Part shown: positions 1 to 4,549 of the stretch, one piece after another | Layout: every line of letters starts with the position of its first letter | Position numbering within the stretch: position 1 is the stretch's first letter | From: Arenicella sp. | GTDB taxonomy: Bacteria; Pseudomonadota; Gammaproteobacteria; Arenicellales; Arenicellaceae | Direction: 5' to 3' | Length of the DNA: 5,917 nucleotides | NCBI GenBank assembly: GCA_023299895.1 | Contig: JALZWI010000272.1 | Coordinates: 1-5,917 of the forward strand | The notes under the pieces: model-generated | Told to the model about the DNA's origin: nothing | The model's input: only the letters and a program-made list of their open reading frames with translations | Database searches by the model: none | Program-made: the position numbers and the translations under genes

Positions 1-33
1 TAATGAAATTTTAGCATTCGTTTTCATGCGTTG

Positions 34-72
34 ATTTTAATACTTAGACTTAACTCTAGGTCAAGGTAAAAT
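34..72 (-). promoter_or_regulatory. MerR-type divergent promoter/operator
   Basis: Read on the minus strand, a -35 box TTGACC (64-59) is followed by a 19-base spacer and a -10 box TAAAAT (39-34). A spacer of 19 rather than 17 bases is the hallmark of promoters activated by MerR-family DNA distortion. An imperfect palindrome fills the spacer region (42-61, centre TTAA at 50-53, 8 of 10 pairs matched), as expected for the operator. Transcription would start near 27 and leave the window on the left, so the target gene is not visible. On the plus strand the same DNA offers TAGACT (45-50), 16 bases, then TAAAAT (67-72), a possible regulator promoter overlapping the operator as in mer-type loci. 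Box positions are seen; regulation by the adjacent MerR protein is inferred. Confidence 0.6.
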
Positions 73-271
73 TTCTACTGGTTGCGATCTAATTAATGCC
101 TTGATGAATACAGAGTGCTTAGGTTGCTTTGATGAAAAAACAAGTAACTAGCGACCTTGTTATGACTCTTGATAAGAATCACACTCACTGGCAAATTTAG
201 CTATTATGTGTTGCAGGGTCAAAGGCCAACGCATCCTGACATTTTCGTCATCGATAACTTAAGAGATAATT
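73..271. other. Leader/intergenic DNA before the MerR-family gene
   Basis: About 200 bases lie between the operator and the regulator start, which is long for a mer-type arrangement. I see no convincing gene. A 15-codon open frame at 104-151 has no ribosome-binding site. A weak 6-base inverted repeat (AACAAG 139-144, CTTGTT 156-161) has no T-run. If the plus-strand promoter over the operator is used, all of this would be an untranslated leader. Otherwise the regulator has its own promoter here that I could not identify. Confidence 0.4.
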
Positions 272-679
272 ATGAGTTCAGAGATAAAATCAATTGGTCA
301 GGTAGCGAAACAGCTAAACGTCAGCACTTATACGCTTAGGTATTATGAGAAAATGAGTTTGATGGCACCGGTTAATAAAGATGCAGGCGGGCGACGCCAG
401 TACCAAGACCAGGATATAGAGCGAGTTAAATTTATCAAGCGCGCACAGCGAATGCACTTTTCGCTTGAAGAAATTCGAGAGTTAATTAACCTAGACCTAG
501 CGGCGGTTGTTGAAAAACCACAAGCACAAAAAATGGTGCGACAAAAACTAACCCAAATCGAAGAGAGCTTGAGTGATTTAACACGCTTAAAGAAAGACCT
601 TAATCAAATGCTCAACGCCTGCATTGACAGTAGCAATGAAGAAGTTTGTCCGATCATGAAAGGCTTTAAAGAAACTTAG
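272..679 (+). CDS. MerR-family transcriptional regulator, metal-sensor-like
   Basis: A 135-residue cytoplasmic DNA-binding protein. Residues 5-75 form the MerR winged helix-turn-helix: I-G-Q-V-A-K, then T-L-R-Y-Y-E near 21-26 and the wing G-G-R-R-Q-Y at 39-44. Residues 80-115 form the long dimerisation helix. The C-terminal loop has Cys117 and Cys126 in the pattern C-x8-C-P-I, closely like the metal-binding loop of CueR-type sensors. A gapless helix alignment with CueR (from memory) puts Lys82 where divalent-metal sensors have a dimer-interface Cys and CueR has Ser77, so the inducer cannot be assigned. The ATG is preceded by an AAGAGA purine stretch at 261-266. Length is normal for the family. 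The nearest visible MerR-type operator is upstream at 42-61, serving a divergent gene outside the window; the next gene downstream is 182 bases away and need not be a target. Confidence 0.88.
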   Translation: MSSEIKSIGQVAKQLNVSTYTLRYYEKMSLMAPVNKDAGGRRQYQDQDIERVKFIKRAQRMHFSLEEIRELINLDLAAVVEKPQAQKMVRQKLTQIEESLSDLTRLKKDLNQMLNACIDSSNEEVCPIMKGFKET

Positions 680-861
680 AAGTCCGAATAAGTTAACCCA
701 GCCTATGCTATACATTGGCAATCTCAGATCACAATAGCACTAAGTTAATGTTGTTTATATGTATATGAATTAGTATGCAGTTAGAAATAAATAAGCTTAA
801 ATAAGTTATGATAATTTTTTATCAATTATAAAATACTCATTCGCTCTCCAAAATTACATCA
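680..861 (+). promoter_or_regulatory. AT-rich intergenic region with possible promoter and palindrome
   Basis: No gene and no clear terminator for the regulator are visible. Close to the lipoprotein start there is a TATAAA box (827-832), about 30 bases before the ATG. The -35 region is poor; the best candidate is TTATGA at 806-811 with a short 15-base spacer. A 16-base palindrome, TGATAA-TTTT-TTATCA (809-824), sits just upstream of the -10 box. It could be an operator, or simply an AT-rich hairpin. No Shine-Dalgarno sequence precedes 862. Confidence 0.3.
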
Positions 862-2145
862 ATGAAAAAACATTCAAACATAACGTTTCAACGGCTCATA
901 AAAGGCGCCTTTTTGAGCGTATTATTATTGTTGTCTGCTTGCAGTGTTGAGAATGCTGTCGATAGGATTATTGACAGAGTTGTCGAGAGAGTTTTAGATC
1001 TTGATGATGAGCTGAGCGCTTGTTTGCCCGAGACAGAAGCTAAAGCCTTTGCTGAATCAGCTGTTGATGAGTTATTAAATGAAGGCCTTTCATTTACGGC
1101 ATCTGCATCTGAAGTGCCTTATTATCGTTTTAGTATTGATCAACCACAGGCGATCACTATCACAGCAATGGGAGAATCGGCAGACCCTTCAATAACGTTA
1201 TTTGATTCTCAAGGAAACAATATCCAAGAAAATGATGATTTTGGAGAAGGTTATAACTCTAGAATACCTCTGAATGAGCCACTAGACCCTGGAACTTATT
1301 GTATAAGCGTTAACGCGCTGGAGGACGATGACCATCCGATTAATTTATCGTTAAAGACGTTTATTGAGACTGATTTAGAAACTGATAATCTGACTGCTTG
1401 TTTACCTGAAACCGAGGCTAAGACTTTTTCTGAATCAGGGATTGATCAATTGCTAGAAGAAGGATTGTCTTTTACAGCCTCTGTTTCTGAGACACCTTTT
1501 TATCGATTCAGTATTGATCACCCACAGGCGATCACTATTTCATCTGAAGGTGAGTCAGCAGATCCGACATTAACGTTGTATGACTCGCAGGGTAATGATA
1601 TCGCAGAAAATGATGATTATGGTGATAGCTATAATTCGAAAATGAATTTCAAAAAACCATTGGAGGCCGGAGTTTACTGCATTGGTGTTGGGGCAATAGA
1701 AAGTGATTTCATATCCATCCGAACTTCGATTGAGGTTTTTGATGAGCGCTCCATTGACCACGGATCTTACGATCTTGTTGACGAGGTACCTCCGCTGGAT
1801 GGCAGTTATCCGATTTCAACATTTGTATATTCAGACAATCGTGCTAGCACCGATGTGACACTTGGGGAGAAAGCTATTTGGTATCGAATAGACGTAAACG
1901 CACCCAGTATTTTCTTTTTTGAAGCCAACGCCATGGACGATAGTGAAATTGATCCCGAACTTAGTTTATTTGATATTGATGGTATCGAGGTTGCTTATAA
2001 TGACGACGGACTTGGGACTGATAGTTTACTTGCTGCGCGTTTAGAACCAGCAACTTATTTACTTGCGTTAAGCCAAGCAGAAGAAACGGACTCTGAATTA
2101 GTTCAGGTTTTGGTTGAGCGCTACGCGAAAACTGAACTTAAGTAA
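862..2145 (+). CDS. Lipoprotein with three PPC-like beta repeats
   Basis: A 427-residue protein of unknown function. The N-terminus is a lipoprotein signal: basic n-region, hydrophobic segment 16-24 and lipobox L24-S25-A26-C27, with Ser28 at +2, so the outer membrane is the likely destination. An acidic/basic amphipathic stretch (31-50) links to three repeats resembling the bacterial pre-peptidase C-terminal (PPC) fold: about 53-167, 179-293 and 310-420. The first two are spaced exactly 126 residues apart and about 63% identical by hand count. They share A-C-L-P-E-T-E-A-K, Y-R-F-S-I-D, D-S-Q-G-N, E-N-D-D and Y-C-I. Each has two Cys (54/147 and 180/273), suggesting one disulfide per domain. 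The third repeat is diverged and lacks Cys. No catalytic domain is present, so a binding or structural envelope role is inferred. The start is set by the signal peptide, since no ribosome-binding site is visible. Confidence 0.85.
   Translation: MKKHSNITFQRLIKGAFLSVLLLLSACSVENAVDRIIDRVVERVLDLDDELSACLPETEAKAFAESAVDELLNEGLSFTASASEVPYYRFSIDQPQAITITAMGESADPSITLFDSQGNNIQENDDFGEGYNSRIPLNEPLDPGTYCISVNALEDDDHPINLSLKTFIETDLETDNLTACLPETEAKTFSESGIDQLLEEGLSFTASVSETPFYRFSIDHPQAITISSEGESADPTLTLYDSQGNDIAENDDYGDSYNSKMNFKKPLEAGVYCIGVGAIESDFISIRTSIEVFDERSIDHGSYDLVDEVPPLDGSYPISTFVYSDNRASTDVTLGEKAIWYRIDVNAPSIFFFEANAMDDSEIDPELSLFDIDGIEVAYNDDGLGTDSLLAARLEPATYLLALSQAEETDSELVQVLVERYAKTELK
1018..1740 (+). repeat. Tandem intragenic duplication encoding PPC-like domains 1 and 2
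   Basis: Two copies of a unit of about 345 bases begin at 1018 and 1396, an offset of 378 bases (126 codons). They diverge in places but keep near-identical DNA in others, for example around 1132-1160 against 1510-1538 (AGTATTGATCA and CACAGGCGATCACTAT are shared). A third, much older protein-level repeat follows at roughly 1789-2121. Confidence 0.8.
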
Positions 2146-2158
2146 TGAATATGATAGC

Positions 2159-2229
2159 GTTGTCAGGTATTTAATTGTGAATCGACATCTTCTTAAGCAA
2201 TTCAAGATTCAATATATGACACCTTTTTT
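2159..2229 (+). terminator. Structured terminator-like repeat, copy A
   Basis: Sixteen bases after the lipoprotein stop. The outer stem is TGTCA (2161-2165) with TGACA (2217-2221). The inner stem is 2170-2178 with 2197-2205, with one mismatch and one G-T pair, around an 18-base loop. A run of six T follows (2224-2229). The arrangement fits intrinsic termination, though the stem is long, interrupted and AT-rich. The sequence is closely related, without gaps, to the element at 3301-3370. Confidence 0.55.
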
Positions 2230-2399
2230 CTTGGTCATCAGTTGCTCCAAATAGCCGCCGTATAATTTGATTTTTTAAAGCGTCTCAAACATACTCATTG
2301 CTAACCGTGGTCCTACACTATTTACTAAAACCCCAGTTATTGTAAAAACTGTATTAAAATTTAACATTCAAGACTTATATAACAATAAAGGTAAGCCTA
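2230..2399 (+). promoter_or_regulatory. Intergenic region with candidate promoter for the methyltransferase gene
   Basis: No gene is visible. A perfect -10 hexamer TATAAT lies at 2261-2266, with only a weak -35 (TCAGTT, 2238-2243, 17-base spacer). It would give a leader of about 125 bases. A second AT-rich stretch with TAAAAT at 2355-2360 lacks a good -35. A clear Shine-Dalgarno sequence, TAAAGG at 2386-2391, stands 8 bases before the ATG at 2400. Confidence 0.35.
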
Positions 2400-3284
2400 A
2401 TGCTTAACTCTCTTTTTAAAACTGTAATCACTACAAGCTTATTAGTATTTATGATGTCCTATGCTGGCGCTCATGAAGACTCTAATGAAACAAGCACAGC
2501 CAAGAAGAGTGTTTTAGAGATCGCCTTAGCTTCTCAACCAGCTGAGGTCCAAGTAAGGTATGCAGCCCGCAACCCGAAAGAAACTTTAGAATTCTTTGGA
2601 ATTAAGCCTGGTATGAATGTTGTGGAAATACTACCTGGTGAGGGCTGGTATACTAAAATTTTGTTACCTCATTTAGGGCAAGAAGGTAATTTAGTTGGTG
2701 TTGATTACCCACAAGCGCTATGGACAAATTTCAGTTGGATGACACCAGAAGATCTTGAGGGGAAAAAAACATGGGTTAGCACTTGGACTGCCGACGCGCA
2801 AACGTGGCGCACCGACAACTCGGCTAATATTAGTGCTTTTCAGTTTGCAGAAATGCCAGCCGATTTCAAAGGTACAGCTGATGCTGTTCTATACTTTAGA
2901 GCCATGCATAACTTAGCCAGATTTGACGCTGAACAAGGTTTTCTGGGTGCCGCTCTAAAAGAAACTTATGATGTACTTAAGCCTGGCGGCATTGTCGGTA
3001 TTGTGCAACATCAAGCACGCGAAGATCGTCCAGATGAGTGGGCCGATGGCAACAATGGCTACCTTAAAAAGAGTTTTGTAATCAGTACAATGGAAGACGC
3101 CGGTTTTGTGTTTGTTGGTGGGAGTGATGTTAACGAAAACGCAAAAGACCAAGCAACTGAAGGTGATGTCGTCTGGCGCCTACCTCCAGTATATAACACA
3201 TCAAAAGATGATGAAGAAAAAGCCGCTATGACCGCAATTGGTGAGTCTCATCGAATGACACTAAAGTTTCGCAAGCCAAGCTAA
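2400..3284 (+). CDS. Predicted class I SAM-dependent methyltransferase with signal peptide
   Basis: A 294-residue protein. The N-terminus is a Sec-type signal peptide: Lys7, hydrophobic core 9-21 and a likely cleavage site A22-G23-A24|H25, so the mature protein should be periplasmic. The remainder has a Rossmann methyltransferase layout. Motif I is V-V-E-I-L-P-G-E-G-W-Y (74-84). An acidic residue ends strand 2 at Asp102 in G-V-D-Y. A fold motif D-A-V-L-Y-F-R-A-M-H lies at 161-170. The post-core motif L-K-P-G-G-I-V-G-I-V (193-202) is followed by H-Q-A-R-E-D. This pattern, signal peptide included, matches the poorly characterised 'predicted methyltransferase' group COG4798 as I remember it. Substrate is unknown. 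It stands alone between terminator-like elements, with its own ribosome-binding site. Because SAM is cytosolic, an exported methyltransferase is puzzling; a non-methyltransferase role or retention inside the cell are alternatives. Confidence 0.8.
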   Translation: MLNSLFKTVITTSLLVFMMSYAGAHEDSNETSTAKKSVLEIALASQPAEVQVRYAARNPKETLEFFGIKPGMNVVEILPGEGWYTKILLPHLGQEGNLVGVDYPQALWTNFSWMTPEDLEGKKTWVSTWTADAQTWRTDNSANISAFQFAEMPADFKGTADAVLYFRAMHNLARFDAEQGFLGAALKETYDVLKPGGIVGIVQHQAREDRPDEWADGNNGYLKKSFVISTMEDAGFVFVGGSDVNENAKDQATEGDVVWRLPPVYNTSKDDEEKAAMTAIGESHRMTLKFRKPS

Positions 3285-3300
3285 AAGGAATGCAATAAAG

Positions 3301-3370
3301 GGCCAGACCTTGAATTGTGAATCGACATTTCCTTATGCAATTCAAAATTTAAGTCTTGACCTTTTTTTTA
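3301..3370 (+). terminator. Structured terminator-like repeat, copy B
   Basis: Sixteen bases after the methyltransferase stop. A perfect inner stem TTGAATTG (3310-3317) pairs with CAATTCAA (3338-3345), extended by one T-G pair, around an 18-base loop. An outer interrupted stem joins 3301-3308 to 3353-3361. Eight T follow immediately (3362-3369), making a credible intrinsic terminator for the plus strand. It is the sister of the element at 2161-2230: 51 of 70 positions agree with no gaps, and 34 of 40 in the core. Confidence 0.65.
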
Positions 3371-3626
3371 TTTTTACCGACCCAAGAGCAGAAAATTAAA
3401 TAATTACTACTCCGAGCTCGTTGATACAGTCCATAATTTCTGCATCATCAATTAGTCTGCTCATAAGCTCAAAGCTAGTGGTCAACCTACCTTTAAAAAA
3501 GGGAGTTTTCGCACAACGTGAAAATTAATGATGCATGTGCAAGAACTATGTACACCTTGAGGGTATACAACTTATAAGAACTAGTGCAGGAGCAACTGTC
3601 ACAGGCGCACCTTTAATTGGTCTTTA
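3371..3626. other. Convergent intergenic region, no firm gene
   Basis: This stretch lies between the 3' ends of the methyltransferase gene and ubiA. Two short open frames exist but neither has a ribosome-binding site or recognisable homology. One is on the minus strand, open from 3524 to a TAA at 3396-3398, with an internal ATG at 3464 giving 22 residues. The other is on the plus strand at 3535-3630, 32 residues, ending across the ubiA stop. A hairpin AGTTTTCGC / GTGAAAATT (3503-3511 with 3517-3525) has T-rich DNA on its minus-strand 3' side (CCCTTTTTT, 3503-3495). It might weakly terminate ubiA, but it pairs poorly in that direction. Confidence 0.4.
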
Positions 3627-3637
3627 CTAAAGACCAA
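3617..3637. repeat. Perfect 21-base palindrome over the ubiA stop codon
   Basis: TTGGTCTTTA (3617-3626) and TAAAGACCAA (3628-3637) are exact inverted copies around a single C. The minus-strand TAG stop of ubiA (3629-3627) is at the centre. The RNA from either strand can form a hairpin with a 9-base stem and 3-base loop. No T-run follows in either direction, so it is not a standard terminator. Protection of the ubiA mRNA 3' end is a possible role, by inference. Confidence 0.7.
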
Positions 3638-4493
3638 CCACCAACCCAAACCAAACCACCCCCCCAACCCATCCATTATTCAAAAAAGCCTGAAAACAAG
3701 GCTCTCGCAAACGATCCCGAATCAACCATTGCTGATAAACAAAAAAGCCAGCAACCAATACTAAGGCAAACAAAAACGACACCGAAATATTCAACAACCC
3801 CATCAGCACTAACCAAAGACAAACAATCGCGTTCTGCAATAATCCAATTACTCGTTTATCCCAATCGCCAAAATAAATCGCAGTAGAATATATACCAATC
3901 TTTAAATCGTCTTCTCGATCAGACATGGCGTATTGCGTGTCGTACACCAATACCCATAAAAAGTTCACCAGCATTAACAACCAAAAGGTCAAGTCAAAGG
4001 CATGATCAAAGGCCACAAATACCATTGGAATGCTAAACGAAAACGCCAAACCTAAAACCAGCTGAGGGGCTTGAATAAAGCGTTTCATGAATGGGTAAGC
4101 AATGGTGATCGCGGCTCCCGGAATCGCCCAAGGCCAGACTCGCATGGGTAAGAATCCGAACATCAATATAAGCGCGATAGTGCCTAATAGTACAAAGAGA
4201 CCTAGGGCTTGTTTAGCCGATAAGTTACCAGCGGCGAGTGGTCGTTGCTTGGTTCGCTCTACCTCGCCATCGATATCTCGGTCTGCGTAGTCGTTAATCA
4301 CGCAGCCTGCGCTGCGCATAATAAATACCTCGATCACAAATACCCAAACTATCAATGAGTTGGGTTGCCCTTGCCCAGCAATCCCGTTCCCAGCAATCCA
4401 AAGCGCCCAAAGGGTTGGCCATAACAGCAGTAACCAACCGATTGGTTTGTCGACACGCATTAATTGTAAGTAGTGATATATTTGAATTTTCAT
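3627..4493 (-). CDS. ubiA: 4-hydroxybenzoate polyprenyltransferase
   Basis: A 288-residue inner-membrane prenyltransferase that attaches the polyprenyl tail to 4-hydroxybenzoate, an early step of ubiquinone biosynthesis. The first Mg/diphosphate-binding motif is N67-D68-Y-A-D71-R-D73-I-D75, followed by R-P-L-A-A-G. The second is Y184-D185-T-Q-Y-A-M-S-D192-R-E-D195-D196-x-K198-I-G, both as in E. coli UbiA. Several hydrophobic segments are evident, for example 15-32, 47-64, 97-113, 141-160, 170-184 and 219-252. The C-terminus (R-E-P-C-F-x-A-F-L-N-N) also matches. An open frame continues upstream to 4586, but I choose the ATG at 4493: it has a ribosome-binding site (AAGG, minus strand 4505-4502, 8-base spacing), the protein then has the family's usual length (about 290), and the longer form would overlap recG. 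recG lies just upstream on the same strand; ubiC is not in the window. Confidence 0.95.
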   Translation of the reverse strand: MKIQIYHYLQLMRVDKPIGWLLLLWPTLWALWIAGNGIAGQGQPNSLIVWVFVIEVFIMRSAGCVINDYADRDIDGEVERTKQRPLAAGNLSAKQALGLFVLLGTIALILMFGFLPMRVWPWAIPGAAITIAYPFMKRFIQAPQLVLGLAFSFSIPMVFVAFDHAFDLTFWLLMLVNFLWVLVYDTQYAMSDREDDLKIGIYSTAIYFGDWDKRVIGLLQNAIVCLWLVLMGLLNISVSFLFALVLVAGFFVYQQWLIRDRLREPCFQAFLNNGWVGGVVWFGLVVGL

Positions 4494-4498
4494 AGTTA

Positions 4499-4533
4499 CA
4501 GCCTTGAGCGAGTTAAGAGCAGCCTTGAGCGAG
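4499..4533 (-). repeat. Duplicated ribosome-binding-site segment before ubiA
   Basis: The 14-base sequence CAGCCTTGAGCGAG occurs exactly at 4499-4512 and again at 4520-4533, a 21-base period. Read on the minus strand each copy carries CTCAAGGCTG. The copy nearer ubiA holds the AAGG that stands 8 bases before the ATG; the other AAGG (4526-4523) is 29 bases away and faces no start codon. Confidence 0.8.
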
Positions 4534-4549
4534 AACGAATAAAAAGCGC

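Noticed and set aside
104..151. Fifteen-codon open frame as a leader peptide of the regulator
   Set aside because: No ribosome-binding site, no run of regulatory codons, and no terminator/antiterminator pair after it.
1570..1761. Minus-strand open frame of 63 codons inside the lipoprotein gene
   Set aside because: Antisense to a well-supported repeat domain, with no start signals.
2955..3152. Minus-strand open frame of 65 codons inside the methyltransferase gene
   Set aside because: Antisense to the conserved methyltransferase core and with no family resemblance.
2159..3370. The two 70-base elements as integron attC sites between gene cassettes
   Set aside because: They lack the GTTRRRY / RYYYAAC core-site pairs and instead end in T-runs, and no integrase is present.
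3617..3886. Plus-strand open frame of 89 codons
   Set aside because: It lies opposite the 3' part of ubiA, and its Pro/Thr/Lys-rich, low-complexity content is the complement of the G-rich ubiA end.
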